64,000 bases of DNA from Bacteroidales bacterium (GTDB lineage Bacteria > Bacteroidota > Bacteroidia > Bacteroidales > UBA932): positions 1 to 64,000 of the forward strand of contig SUYN01000006.1 of assembly GCA_015060405.1 (NCBI GenBank). Direction: 5' to 3'. Numbering within the stretch: the stretch's first letter is position 1; each line of letters starts with the position of its first letter. The translations under genes were made by a program, and so were the position numbers. The notes under the pieces are model-generated. The model was not told the origin of the DNA. It worked only from the letters and a program-made list of their open reading frames with translations, and searched no databases. This document shows, in pieces, positions 36,217 to 45,718 of the stretch.

Positions 36217-38022
36217 ATGAAAAGAAACATCAAAAATATCATTCTCATCTCTGCAGCAGCCCTGGCTTTCTGCGGATGTGAAGACTTTTTGGATACACGC
36301 ATGGATGTGTTTGACACTATAGACAGGCTTGAGACCAGATCTTCCACCCTGACTAATTTTGCAAACGCATACTATGCTCCGATGCAGTACGGTTTCGATG
36401 TCATCGACGGAAACCTGTTTGCGGCAGCCTCTGACGAGGCTGTGCAGACAGCACCGGTGTCGGATGTATCATACTTCAACAGAGGCCTCATCTCTCCTGA
36501 CGTGAATCCTCTGTCGTACCTCTACAAGAACTACTACGAAGGCATCAGGGCAGCCCACTTCTTCATCGACTATGCAAAGGACGGAGAAGACTTCCTCGCC
36601 CTGAACAGGGACACCACGACAATGTACAACCCTGACGGATCAATCTACAACACAAGCAATCCGAGAGCCTACAAGAGAGATGTGATCAACCTCAACTGGC
36701 AGAGAGCCGAAGCGAGAATCGCCGAGGCCTACTACTACGGAGAACTCATCAAGATGTACGGAGGAGTCCCTATCATACAGGAGGCCGAAGGCGGCAACGG
36801 TCTTTACCAGCAGGCTACATACGACCAGGTTGTGGAGCACATCGTAAGGCTGATCGACGAGAACAAGGACAAGGTCTGCCTCGACTGGCGCGTGATGCTC
36901 GACGAGACTCCGGACAACAAGATTGCCGATGTGGCTAACTGGAACTTCAGGAACAACACCGGACGCTTTGACAAGACCAGCGCCCTGGCGATCAAGGCAC
37001 GAGTGCTTCTGTATGCGGCCAGCCCGAGAAACAACCCGGAGAACAGCACGGAGAAATGGGAAAGGGCTGCTGAAGCTGCAAACGAGGTCATCCAGACCCG
37101 CAAGGCCATCTTCGAGAAGGGATTCGGATTCGGAGAGGCCGGCAGAGTGCCGCAGCCATACACCATGCCTGTAAACAGAAAGTACGGCGACTACTTCATC
37201 AAGAACAATTCGACCACTGACCTCGAGTCCATCTTCCTCATCCGCAAGGTGAACAGCAGCACGCCTGAGCGTCTGAACTATCCTGTCGGAACACGAGGAG
37301 GAAACAGCGGAATCACTCCAAGCCACAACCTTGTGGATTCATATGAATACATCGGAGCGCAGACTGCCAATCCATATGTCAACCGTGACCCTCGCATGGC
37401 CGCTACCATCGTGTACAACGGATGTGAGTGGAACGGCGTGACCGACTTCGACCAGTCTCCTGGCGGACAGTTCGACCAGAAGACAAACGGAGCCAGCAAG
37501 ACAGGCTACTACCTCAGGAAGTTCCTTGCTCCTAACCTCAACCTCGTGGAAGGCGGAAGCACAGACCACCTCTGGCCGGTGTTCCGTTATGCCGAAGTGC
37601 TTCTGAACTATGCGGAGGCGATGAACGAGGCCTATGGTCCGGATTCAGACCCTAAGGGATATGGAATGACAGCCCGACAGGCCCTCACCGAGGTCCGCAA
37701 CAGTGCAAGCACTTCCCTCCCTGCTGTGACCGCATCTTCCAAGAGCGATTTCAGAAAGGCTGTCAAGCATGAGCGCCGCGTAGAGCTCGCATTCGAGGAT
37801 CACCGCTATTGGGACCTTCTCCGCTGGCTGGACGCAGAGGACGTGCTGAACAAGCCTATCAAGGGCGCAGTGGTACGCCGCAACAACCTCGGAGGCTACC
37901 AGTACTCGTTCACAAATGTAGAGAACAGGGTGTTCCACAAACGCAACTACTACATGCCGTTCACCCGCAAGGAGGTGACCAACTCCAACGGAGCGATCAC
38001 CCAGAATCCGGAATATAACTAA
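36217..38022 (+). CDS. Second SusD-type surface glycan-binding lipoprotein
   Basis: A 601-residue SusD-like lipoprotein with lipobox AFCGC (Cys21) followed by EDFLDTRMDVFDTIDRLET. Family signatures are R-I-A-E-A-Y-Y-Y-G-E-L-I-K-M-Y-G-G-V-P-I, then R-Y-A-E-V-L-L-N-Y-A-E-A-M-N-E and R-R-V-E-L-A-F-E-D-H-R-Y-W-D-L-L-R-W. It pairs with the truncated SusC 19 nt upstream. It is clearly divergent from the first SusD, so the pairs are unlikely to be a recent duplication. Confidence 0.95.
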   Translation: MKRNIKNIILISAAALAFCGCEDFLDTRMDVFDTIDRLETRSSTLTNFANAYYAPMQYGFDVIDGNLFAAASDEAVQTAPVSDVSYFNRGLISPDVNPLSYLYKNYYEGIRAAHFFIDYAKDGEDFLALNRDTTTMYNPDGSIYNTSNPRAYKRDVINLNWQRAEARIAEAYYYGELIKMYGGVPIIQEAEGGNGLYQQATYDQVVEHIVRLIDENKDKVCLDWRVMLDETPDNKIADVANWNFRNNTGRFDKTSALAIKARVLLYAASPRNNPENSTEKWERAAEAANEVIQTRKAIFEKGFGFGEAGRVPQPYTMPVNRKYGDYFIKNNSTTDLESIFLIRKVNSSTPERLNYPVGTRGGNSGITPSHNLVDSYEYIGAQTANPYVNRDPRMAATIVYNGCEWNGVTDFDQSPGGQFDQKTNGASKTGYYLRKFLAPNLNLVEGGSTDHLWPVFRYAEVLLNYAEAMNEAYGPDSDPKGYGMTARQALTEVRNSASTSLPAVTASSKSDFRKAVKHERRVELAFEDHRYWDLLRWLDAEDVLNKPIKGAVVRRNNLGGYQYSFTNVENRVFHKRNYYMPFTRKEVTNSNGAITQNPEYN

Positions 38023-38039
38023 AATTAAAGATAAAGAAT

Positions 38040-38705
38040 ATGGCAATCTTATCAAGAAAAAATCTTCTGTTCCTTGCTTTGGCCGCCATGGTCACGCTCC
38101 TTGCCGGCTGCGAGCCAAGTGACGCAAACAAGGATTATGGTTTCCCTATGATATACATTCCTCAGGCGACCGTGACCGGAATGGACAACACCTATCCTAT
38201 CCCTAACGGACCTCTGGACCAGAACAAGACCTATGTCTGCAATTTCGAGAACGGGAAACTCAACATTGCCCTTGGAGTCGTACGTGCAGGCGCCCTGGCA
38301 CAGCAGAAGGCGTTCAGCGTGGACCTCAAGGTGTGTGACAGCGAGACTGAAAGGAAGATCGCAGAATATGACTCGAAGGACATCCCTGCATCAGAACTTC
38401 CTGCAGGCGTATGCACCATTCCGGGCAAGATCAGCGTCAAGGAAGGGGACAACACGGGCACATGCTATGTGACGGTCGACCTTCAGGCTCTTGCAGGCCA
38501 GGCTTCATCCATCATCACTGACGGAAAATACCAGCTCCTCGTCCTCGGTCTTGAGATTTCAAATCCTACGCAGTACGAGCTTGCCGAAAGCAACACCAGC
38601 GTGGTGATCGTCATCGACCTCAACAGCGCCGAGTGGGATGAGGCTCTTGCGAAGAATCTCCCTGAAGGCGGAGTCAGAACCCTATTCCCGATACCAACCG
38701 TTTAA
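38040..38705 (+). CDS. DUF1735-type surface lipoprotein
   Basis: A 221-residue lipoprotein (lipobox LLAGC, Cys24) with a beta-sandwich resembling the DUF1735/BT_3987 N-terminal domain. The pattern is DYGFPMIYIPQATVTGMDN, a middle V-R-A-G-A-L-A-Q-Q-K-A-F-S-V-D-L, and a C-terminal L-L-V-L-G-L-E-I-S-N-P-T-Q-Y-E-L. Proteins of this kind follow SusD genes and bind glycan at the cell surface or extend other domains. No catalytic domain is attached. Confidence 0.8.
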   Translation: MAILSRKNLLFLALAAMVTLLAGCEPSDANKDYGFPMIYIPQATVTGMDNTYPIPNGPLDQNKTYVCNFENGKLNIALGVVRAGALAQQKAFSVDLKVCDSETERKIAEYDSKDIPASELPAGVCTIPGKISVKEGDNTGTCYVTVDLQALAGQASSIITDGKYQLLVLGLEISNPTQYELAESNTSVVIVIDLNSAEWDEALAKNLPEGGVRTLFPIPTV

Positions 38706-38738
38706 TTATAACCAACTCAAACCTAATTTTTATTTATC

Positions 38739-40001
38739 ATGAAAAAGATTTTCAAACTTTTCGCGATGTTCGCAATGGCAGCTGCCGTAGTTGCAGCTTG
38801 CGACGATCCTGCAACTCCTACTCCAACCCCTCCGACACCGGGCCCGGGAAATCAGGACAAACCATCTGACAAGAAGGAGCTCAAGGCAGACTTCACATTC
38901 ACAGCTGAGAACCTCACTGTCAAGTTCACCAACGCATCAGAGGGTGCAGAGGCTTACCTCTGGAACTTCGGTGACGAGAACACTTCAACTGAGGCTTCTC
39001 CTGAGCACACTTACGATGCAGCAGGCACTTACACAGTAAAGCTTACAGTGCAGGATGCTGACGGTAACGCAAAGAGCGTAGAGAAGGAAGTGTCTGTAGC
39101 AGGTGCCGTGAAGGCTTACTTCTCGGCTACAGCCCAGACTGACCGCGCCGGCAAGTTCGGTAAGATCTTCACTCTCGATGCTACAGCTTCTGAGAACGCA
39201 GCTTCAATCGTATGGGACTTCGGTGACGGCAGCGAGGCTTCTACTGAGTTCACAGTCAACCACGAGTTCCCTGAATTCAACCAGACTTACACTGTAAAGG
39301 CTACAGTTACCGGCGTTGGCGGAGACACTGACGTTTATGAAACTGCCATCGAGGTAATCGGTTACAACGAGCTCATCAAGGGTGGCGCGATGGAAGAGGA
39401 AGACGCCCAGTACTGGACAATCCTCCCTAAGTGGATCACTGACATGGATTACGCTACACCTATCGATGGTAAATACAACTGGCAGCCTTACTTCGGTTAC
39501 ACCGCTGACAAGCCTGCAGGCGGAGAAGGCGGATGCTTGAGATTGAGTCCAGAGAACCAGCTCCACGATTCTGCACACAACTTCTTCATGTACCAGACTA
39601 TCGAGGTAGAAGCTGGTGATGTACTGGAGATTTCTGCAGAAATGAAATGGGGTGCAAACAACAACGACGATGGTCTCCTTTGGTTCGTAATATGTCCATT
39701 GGCAGAGGTTGAGGCAAACGGTCAGGCTCCTGACGGTTCGGCTGTAATTGAAATGTACAACTACTGGAACGTCGGAACTCCTCTCCCAGCATATGACGGA
39801 AACTTCTCTAATGCAAGTGGAGTACTTACAGCTGAGCATGGATATAGCGGAGACGGTGTTTCTGAAGTCGTTACATACACTGCTGCCGAAAGCGGAACAT
39901 ACGCATTCGGTATCGACTACCGTAATGTATGGGGAACGACATTCGGCCCTGCAATCGACGATATCCTCTTTGACAGCATAAGCGTCAAGATCGTCCTCTA
40001 A
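38739..40001 (+). CDS. PKD-domain surface glycan-binding lipoprotein (SusE/F position)
   Basis: A 420-residue lipoprotein (lipobox VAAC, Cys21) with a Pro/Thr-rich linker (about 24-45). Two PKD domains follow: about 48-120 with LWNFGDENTSTEASPEHTY, and about 125-208 with I-V-W-D-F-G-D-G-S-E. The C-terminal half (about 215-420) is a beta-sandwich of the carbohydrate-binding type, with Y-W-T-I-L-P-K-W near its start and a C-terminal A-I-D-D-I-L-F-D-S-I-S-V. Its place after SusD fits a glycan-capturing surface protein. Codons are richer in T-ending forms than in neighbouring genes, which might reflect high expression or separate origin. Confidence 0.85.
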   Translation: MKKIFKLFAMFAMAAAVVAACDDPATPTPTPPTPGPGNQDKPSDKKELKADFTFTAENLTVKFTNASEGAEAYLWNFGDENTSTEASPEHTYDAAGTYTVKLTVQDADGNAKSVEKEVSVAGAVKAYFSATAQTDRAGKFGKIFTLDATASENAASIVWDFGDGSEASTEFTVNHEFPEFNQTYTVKATVTGVGGDTDVYETAIEVIGYNELIKGGAMEEEDAQYWTILPKWITDMDYATPIDGKYNWQPYFGYTADKPAGGEGGCLRLSPENQLHDSAHNFFMYQTIEVEAGDVLEISAEMKWGANNNDDGLLWFVICPLAEVEANGQAPDGSAVIEMYNYWNVGTPLPAYDGNFSNASGVLTAEHGYSGDGVSEVVTYTAAESGTYAFGIDYRNVWGTTFGPAIDDILFDSISVKIVL

Positions 40002-40018
40002 TTCTTTTAAAAAATAAG

Positions 40019-40044
40019 GGGCGGGATGAGGGATTGTCCCGCCT
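40019..40044 (+). terminator. Intercistronic hairpin between the PKD and GH16 genes
   Basis: GGGCGGGA (40019-40026) pairs with TCCCGCCT (40037-40044), 8 bp with one G-T pair, around a 10-nt loop. It is not followed by a U-run, so it may be a processing or attenuation hairpin that lowers expression of the downstream enzymes relative to the surface proteins. Confidence 0.4.
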
Positions 40045-40066
40045 CTTCCAACTAAACCACATGATT

Positions 40067-41014
40067 ATGAGAAGAGTAATATTTACCCTTTGCGCGGCCC
40101 TTATGATGGCAGCTGCCAGTGCAAGCGCACAGTCTGTCGACACTGACAGATTCATGGACACATTCATCGAAAACTTCAACAGCGACCGTCCTGAGTTCTT
40201 CAACTGCCACGGCACATATAACTACCGTTATTATCCTAACGTGCCGTCACTTTCGGAAAAGGGTTCTGATGTGATGGTCATGAGAATAGATCCGACAACC
40301 AAGGCTGGTGCAGGACGCGGTCCTGAAATCGGAACAAAGAAACTCACCCACTTCGGCACATATAAAGCAAGGATCAGGGTGCCTGATGTAAAGAAGGTAC
40401 AGCCGAACATCGGCGCAGTGGTAGGCTACTTCACCTACCGCATGGACAAGGCCTTCGGTCTGAGCGAGATCGACTTCGAGTGGCTCATCGCTGACCCTAC
40501 CCTCATCTATGTCGGAACATGGACAGGCAACGCTGACCAGCGCGTGGGAAGGACGATCAATCTTGCAAAGGGTGAGATCCTCTACACCATCTACCGCTCA
40601 AGCCATGACGGCAACAGGAACCACAACATCACAGGCACAGGAAACCAGCCTGAGAAGATCACTGCCATCGAAGACTACGATGCTTCAAAGCGCTTCTACA
40701 CCTACGGTTTCGACTGGCATCCTGACCGCCTCACATGGTGGATCATCCATCCTCAGACCAACGAAAAGATCATCCTCTGGGACTACCAGCCTGAGACAAC
40801 CGCTCTGAACGGAGTGGAGGGCTTCGACGGAATCCCTAAGTCACCTACAACATATCTCCTCAACTACTGGCACACCAACAACTGGCCTGTGGACACAAAT
40901 CCTAAATCCATCGAGGCTCCGGCCTATCCTTATGCCCTCGAGATCGACTGGATGTCGTATGAGCCTTTCGTAGAGGAAAGCCAGGCATGGATTGATACAA
41001 ACAGCTGGAAATAA
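40067..41014 (+). CDS. GH16-like glycoside hydrolase, copy 1 (signal-peptide form)
   Basis: A 315-residue secreted protein (signal peptide cut near SASAQ). The GH16 active-site pattern E-x-D-x-E is present as SEIDFEW (Glu134, Asp136, Glu138): nucleophile, helper and acid/base. The upstream G-T-Y-K-A-R-I-R-V-P strand and the downstream RFYTYGFDWHPDRLTWWI and A-L-E-I-D-W-M-S-Y segments also fit GH16. The E-x-D-x-E form (no extra bulge residue) is that of lichenase-, transglycosylase- and Crh-like GH16 enzymes rather than laminarinase types. ATG 40061, two codons earlier, is an alternative start; both follow a CCAC leader also seen before copy 3. Confidence 0.82.
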   Translation: MRRVIFTLCAALMMAAASASAQSVDTDRFMDTFIENFNSDRPEFFNCHGTYNYRYYPNVPSLSEKGSDVMVMRIDPTTKAGAGRGPEIGTKKLTHFGTYKARIRVPDVKKVQPNIGAVVGYFTYRMDKAFGLSEIDFEWLIADPTLIYVGTWTGNADQRVGRTINLAKGEILYTIYRSSHDGNRNHNITGTGNQPEKITAIEDYDASKRFYTYGFDWHPDRLTWWIIHPQTNEKIILWDYQPETTALNGVEGFDGIPKSPTTYLLNYWHTNNWPVDTNPKSIEAPAYPYALEIDWMSYEPFVEESQAWIDTNSWK

Positions 41015-41026
41015 GCCTTGAGGAAC

Positions 41027-42064
41027 ATGAAGAAGACACTCATATCATTGTCCGTCGCGCTTGCCGTGGCGGCCTGCGGCAAGGAGTATCCTACTCCTGC
41101 GCCGGCCCCTCCGCCACCGCCGCTTCCGCCGGAGCAGGAGAATCCTGACAACGGAGGCGGGGAAGAAGAACCGGAAATCCCTTTCAAGGATGTCGTCCTG
41201 TATGGAGAATTCGAAGAGGGGTTCAGCGAGACAGCCTCATTCCTCAGGTTTGCCCCTAAAGCCAGCGGAGGAGAAGATTTCCGTTACTATTCAGCCTACC
41301 CTTCCCTCTCCGAGGCCAACACGAAGGTGATGATGATGCGCATTGACCCGTCTGATGGAGAAGGATGGGGAAGAGGACCGCAGGTACTCACAAAGGACTA
41401 CACCTTCTACGGTTCCTACGCCGCACGTATGAGGGTGCCGGACATCAGGAAGGCGCAGAAGAACATAGGAGCAGCAGCCGGACTGTATGTATATGACGTG
41501 GATGAGAAGTTCGGACAGAGCGAGATCGACTTCGAGCTCCGCATCGCAGACCCGACCATCGTCTACCTGAGCGCATGGACAGGAACAGGCAAGGATCTGA
41601 ACAGGATAAGCAGGACCATCAATCTTGCCAAAGGCACCATAACAGACTGTTCTTATGGAACAGGTGCAACCGAGAAAGGAAAGCTGACGGACGACCAGAA
41701 CAATCCGTCCAAGATCACAGCCATCAGTGATTTCGATGCCTCGAAGAGGTTCTACATCTACGGGTTCGACTGGTATCCGGACAAGATCACATGGTGGATA
41801 AGGAAGGACATGAACACCGACAAGGTGATCCTCTGGGAGTACAAGGGAAAGGAGCTTTTCACCGGGACCTGCGCGCCTGCCGGCATCCCAGTGCTCCCTG
41901 CCCGCTACACGACAAGCTTCTGGCACAGCACCACAAGGCTGGCGGAAGACATGAAGGCAGCCAAGGAGGCACCTAAATATCCATTTGAGATGGAGATAGA
42001 CTGGATGACATATGAGCCTTTCGACGACCACATCGGTGCGTGGAAGGAAAACGGTTCAAAATAA
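41027..42064 (+). CDS. GH16-like glycoside hydrolase, copy 2 (lipoprotein form)
   Basis: Paralogue of the flanking genes, 345 residues, with a lipobox VAAC (Cys17) and a long Pro-rich, then Gly/Glu-rich spacer (about 24-55) that would hold the enzyme away from the membrane. Active-site motif SEIDFEL gives Glu166, Asp168 and Glu170. Other shared blocks are TFYGSYAARMRVPDIRKAQ and RFYIYGFDWYPDKITWWI. The start ATG 41027 follows GAGG by 4 nt; an in-frame TTG nine bases earlier is unlikely. Surface display suggests that it makes the first cuts outside the cell. Confidence 0.82.
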   Translation: MKKTLISLSVALAVAACGKEYPTPAPAPPPPPLPPEQENPDNGGGEEEPEIPFKDVVLYGEFEEGFSETASFLRFAPKASGGEDFRYYSAYPSLSEANTKVMMMRIDPSDGEGWGRGPQVLTKDYTFYGSYAARMRVPDIRKAQKNIGAAAGLYVYDVDEKFGQSEIDFELRIADPTIVYLSAWTGTGKDLNRISRTINLAKGTITDCSYGTGATEKGKLTDDQNNPSKITAISDFDASKRFYIYGFDWYPDKITWWIRKDMNTDKVILWEYKGKELFTGTCAPAGIPVLPARYTTSFWHSTTRLAEDMKAAKEAPKYPFEMEIDWMTYEPFDDHIGAWKENGSK

Positions 42065-42084
42065 CCCGATAACACCACATGATT

Positions 42085-43050
42085 ATGAAAAAGATTACTT
42101 TGGTTAGTATAGTTCTGCTGGTAACGGCAGGAATCATGAATGCGCAGCCTCCCCACAGAGGGAAAGCCAGGGAGGCTGCCTTTCATGGTCCGTTCATCGA
42201 AAACTTCACCGGGCAGACATCTGACTTCTTCAACTATAACTACAGGCGCAATGCCTATGACTACCGCTATTATTCCGGTCATCCTTCCCTCTCGGAAGCA
42301 GGAACGGACATCATGATGTACCGCATAGATCCGAACGACCCTGCGGGCGCAGGACGAGGACCGGAGATAATCACCAAGGACTACACCTTCTACGGCACGT
42401 ATTCGGCGAGGATCCGCGTACCTAAGGTGCAGGGAGTGCAGCCGAACGTAGGAGCGGTTGTAGGATATTTCACTTATAACATCGATCCTCAGTATGGTCA
42501 GAGCGAGATTGACATGGAATGGCTCATAGCAGACCCTGCCATCATATATGTCGGCACATGGACGGGTGTGCGTCCTGCACACAACCGCGTCGGAAGGACC
42601 ATCAACCTCAGGGAAGGCGTGATCTACGAGACTTCCTACAGGGCGGAGACCACCAGGGAGGACAGGACACGCGAGATAACTGTCAGAGGAGACTTCAAGG
42701 GCAGACAGAACATGCCTAAGAAGATCACTCCTATCGAGGATTATGATGCTTCGGAAAGATTCTATGTCTATGGATGGGACTGGTATCCTGACAGGATCAC
42801 CTGGTGGATCATCCATCCTGACACCAACGAGAAGATAATCCTTTGGGACTATGAAGGAAAGGTCGTATTCCCGGACCAGCCTGCAAAGACAGGTATCCCT
42901 ATGGTACAGTCACGCTACAGGCTCAACTTCTGGCACACCAACAACTGGCCGGTAGAGACCAATCCGAATTCGGTGGAGGCCCCTCTATATCCATACGAGC
43001 TCGAAATCGACTGGATGGCATATACTCCATTCAAGGAACATGCGAGATAA
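42085..43050 (+). CDS. GH16-like glycoside hydrolase, copy 3 (signal-peptide form)
   Basis: Third paralogue, 321 residues, with a signal peptide cut near IMNAQ. Active-site motif SEIDMEW gives Glu141, Asp143 and Glu145. It is closest to copy 1 (shared EWLIADP, V-G-R-T-I-N-L, and the C-terminal FWHTNNWPV). An insert around E-T-T-R-E-D-R-T-R-E-I-T in the middle distinguishes it and may shape the cleft. ATG 42079 is an alternative start. It ends 9 nt before the gene for the large unknown lipoprotein. Confidence 0.82.
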   Translation: MKKITLVSIVLLVTAGIMNAQPPHRGKAREAAFHGPFIENFTGQTSDFFNYNYRRNAYDYRYYSGHPSLSEAGTDIMMYRIDPNDPAGAGRGPEIITKDYTFYGTYSARIRVPKVQGVQPNVGAVVGYFTYNIDPQYGQSEIDMEWLIADPAIIYVGTWTGVRPAHNRVGRTINLREGVIYETSYRAETTREDRTREITVRGDFKGRQNMPKKITPIEDYDASERFYVYGWDWYPDRITWWIIHPDTNEKIILWDYEGKVVFPDQPAKTGIPMVQSRYRLNFWHTNNWPVETNPNSVEAPLYPYELEIDWMAYTPFKEHAR

Positions 43051-43059
43051 CACTGGATC

Positions 43060-45717
43060 ATGAAGACGTCACATTTACTATTGGTGGTATTGTCTGTTGC
43101 CGTCAGCTGCACTTCCGGTTCCTTCGCCGACAGGTTCAAGGGAGCATCGGGATGCGAGGCCGAGGCTATAGCCAACGAATTCACATTCAATGGATACACC
43201 AACCATTGGCAGAACGTATACAGACAGCATTACAGATACGGCAATCTGTATAGGATCAATATCCCTGACCTGGAAAGGACAATAGAGCAGTCCAGGAGGG
43301 ACCTTGCCGACAGGCTCGGCATACCAGGCCTGAACATGCAGGAAGGCTTCCTCTTCGCCCTCTCTGCAGCACCTTATGTCGTGCTGGAGAATCCTGATGA
43401 TGGCCAGCTTGAAGCGGCATTCAGAGAGAGTGACAACGTCCTCGTATATGCAGACCGGGACTCACAGGCCGGACAGCAGCTGGGAGCAAAGGCTCCGGCG
43501 GCGCCATCCGGAACAGAAGGCTACCAGACAAAGGCTGAAGACTACACCCCTCTTGACGCATTCGTGCTCAGGAACAGGAAGAAGTCTTTGTTTGCCGTTG
43601 TCGGCACTCAGGAAGGACGCGACATATTCAGGGAGGCCCTCGGATATGTTGAAAAGGTGAGGGAGGAGTATGATATGAAGCGAGGATGGTTCGGCACAGG
43701 TACCAACATCCAGAGTGTCACCTGTACCCCTGGTACTCCTATCGATGTGATGGGAGCCGGAATGAATGAGGGAAACTCATGGTTTGTCTTCAGCGGAGGT
43801 TACGAAACCCACTCGGGAAACAAGATAGCTGACTGGGTGAAGGAGACGGGGCTTCCGGTAGTGACGGACCTTGGAGCATCACCTCTGTTCGGAGCAGACG
43901 ACTGGGAAGGTTTCCAGAGCCAGCTCATGGGAGGCAGAGATTCATGGAAAAAGCTTCAGGCAGAAAAGAACGGTTACTTATTCAAGAGAGTAGGGCCGGA
44001 CAAAGGTCAAAGAGACTATACAGATGACAAGGACTATGACGGTTTCTTTGCCGCAGCTGGTCATGAGAACCAGATAAACAGTTCTGACAAGCCTTTTGTG
44101 ATCACCACTGGCAACATGCTTGGAGGAACACTCAACAGCATGGTGCTCTTCACGCCTAAGGATGCCTGTTTCGACCGCACAGCGATGTGGGATGCGATAA
44201 TGGACAGGCGTGCGGTAGCCGTAGCCGAAGGCGGTCTGGTGATGGGGTCTGACATGTTCCGCAAGGCAGTGCAGCTGATGATGCTGGACAGAGTGTCCCT
44301 CGAAGAGTATTTCGGTGACAGACTTGACATGAAGGCCTATGCCGAAGGCACCAGGCTTCATATATCCATAACAAATCTCCATGACAGGAAGGTTGAAGGC
44401 AGACTTTCGGTGACGATGTCGGACAGGCTGGCACTGGGCGGCAGTCCTGCAGGTGAAGTAAGTATTCCTGCGGGAACTACAAAGGAGATCACATTGGACC
44501 TGAATCCTACAAAAGAGGCTATGGGCAGATTGAACGCAATCGGTCTGAAGTTCGACTGGGACGGCAAATCAAAGGCCATCATGGCCAAGCTGGACATGCC
44601 TCCTGCCATATCAGCCCACCAGCTCCTTTACGGTTCAGCCTCGGGCACAAAGATTCCTGTGTCCATATACAACTTCACTGATGATGAAGAAGTGGAGGTG
44701 AAGATGACCGTAGCTGACAAGGATGATTCTTCCAAGGTCATATTCCATGACGTCAGGACAATAGACATCCGCAAGGGCGGATACAAGGCATTCTGCTACG
44801 AGATGGAATCTGCACCGGGACACTACACGGTCACATATGAGGCAATGGGAGTGACAGCCCGTACCCGGCTCGGAATCGGTGACGATGCCGGTGAAGTGAC
44901 CCTTACGGAGATTGACCTCAACGGCGACGGAGTCAATGAATATGTAATGGAGAACAGCAAGGTGAAGGTCACGTTGCTCACGACCGGTGCCCGTGTGATA
45001 GAATATATCGTCAAGTCACGCAACGACAATGTGTTCTTCAAGCTGTGGCCGGACAAGCCTGAAGACGTGAACAGGCCATACAGGGACAGGGCATTCTGGC
45101 CGTTCGGCGGCTTCGAGGATTTCCTCGGACAGGCAAGCATGGAGACACACAAGGTGTATGATGCCGAGGTAGTGAAGGCCGGAGGAGCCTATGCTGAAGT
45201 CCGCATGAGAGGCGAATACTACGGCAACACCATAGAGAAGACATTCACCCTCTACGGAGACACCCCTCTGCTGGGAATACGCTTTGCCCTGGACATGGTG
45301 AATCCGGAGCTTGACGTCCTGGGTCCCCAGCCAATCCTATCGATCGGCAGTGAGCATGGCGTGGAAGACAGGTTCATCATACCGGAAATAGGCGGAAACC
45401 GGGAATATGTCATGGATCCGAAGAGGATGTACGGAAAGATCCTGGACCTCAGGGAAGGCTGGAATGCGGGCTACGACACAAGGGAGGACATATCATTCGT
45501 CGGAGCCTATCCTGTACACCGTCCGTTCTATCTGCACATGTGGATGAATCTGGACACCAATCCTGACTCGCACTATCCATATGTCGAACTGCAGCCTTGG
45601 GTCCCTCTCTATCACAATTCCACTTCTTACTTCTCCTACTATATGTGGGCAGACGGCGGAAGCTGGGAAGACGGCCTCAGCCAGCTCAGATCAAGAAACC
45701 TCATAACAGAAAGATAG
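43060..45717 (+). CDS. Large secreted lipoprotein of unknown function
   Basis: An 885-residue protein that I do not recognise. It begins with a lipoprotein-type signal, AVSC at about Cys17. The first 450 residues look alpha/beta (for example LPVVTDLGASPLFGADDWEG) and include A-V-A-V-A-E-G-G-L-V-M-G-S-D-M-F. A beta-rich middle part (about 430-600) resembles an Ig-like or sandwich domain. The last 270 residues, from EIDLNGDGVNEYVMEN through K-V-T-L-L-T-T-G-A-R-V-I-E-Y to the Trp/Tyr-rich end, resemble a galactose-mutarotase-like beta-sandwich of the kind found in several glycosidase families. A new glycan-active enzyme is possible. The stop is 1 nt before the next gene, so the two are probably translated together. 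Confidence 0.75.
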   Translation: MKTSHLLLVVLSVAVSCTSGSFADRFKGASGCEAEAIANEFTFNGYTNHWQNVYRQHYRYGNLYRINIPDLERTIEQSRRDLADRLGIPGLNMQEGFLFALSAAPYVVLENPDDGQLEAAFRESDNVLVYADRDSQAGQQLGAKAPAAPSGTEGYQTKAEDYTPLDAFVLRNRKKSLFAVVGTQEGRDIFREALGYVEKVREEYDMKRGWFGTGTNIQSVTCTPGTPIDVMGAGMNEGNSWFVFSGGYETHSGNKIADWVKETGLPVVTDLGASPLFGADDWEGFQSQLMGGRDSWKKLQAEKNGYLFKRVGPDKGQRDYTDDKDYDGFFAAAGHENQINSSDKPFVITTGNMLGGTLNSMVLFTPKDACFDRTAMWDAIMDRRAVAVAEGGLVMGSDMFRKAVQLMMLDRVSLEEYFGDRLDMKAYAEGTRLHISITNLHDRKVEGRLSVTMSDRLALGGSPAGEVSIPAGTTKEITLDLNPTKEAMGRLNAIGLKFDWDGKSKAIMAKLDMPPAISAHQLLYGSASGTKIPVSIYNFTDDEEVEVKMTVADKDDSSKVIFHDVRTIDIRKGGYKAFCYEMESAPGHYTVTYEAMGVTARTRLGIGDDAGEVTLTEIDLNGDGVNEYVMENSKVKVTLLTTGARVIEYIVKSRNDNVFFKLWPDKPEDVNRPYRDRAFWPFGGFEDFLGQASMETHKVYDAEVVKAGGAYAEVRMRGEYYGNTIEKTFTLYGDTPLLGIRFALDMVNPELDVLGPQPILSIGSEHGVEDRFIIPEIGGNREYVMDPKRMYGKILDLREGWNAGYDTREDISFVGAYPVHRPFYLHMWMNLDTNPDSHYPYVELQPWVPLYHNSTSYFSYYMWADGGSWEDGLSQLRSRNLITER

Positions 45718-45718
45718 C

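Noticed and set aside
28047..38022. The two SusC/D pairs as a recent tandem duplication
   Set aside because: The pairs differ strongly in length, N-terminal domains and motif sequence, so they are old paralogues or independently recruited.
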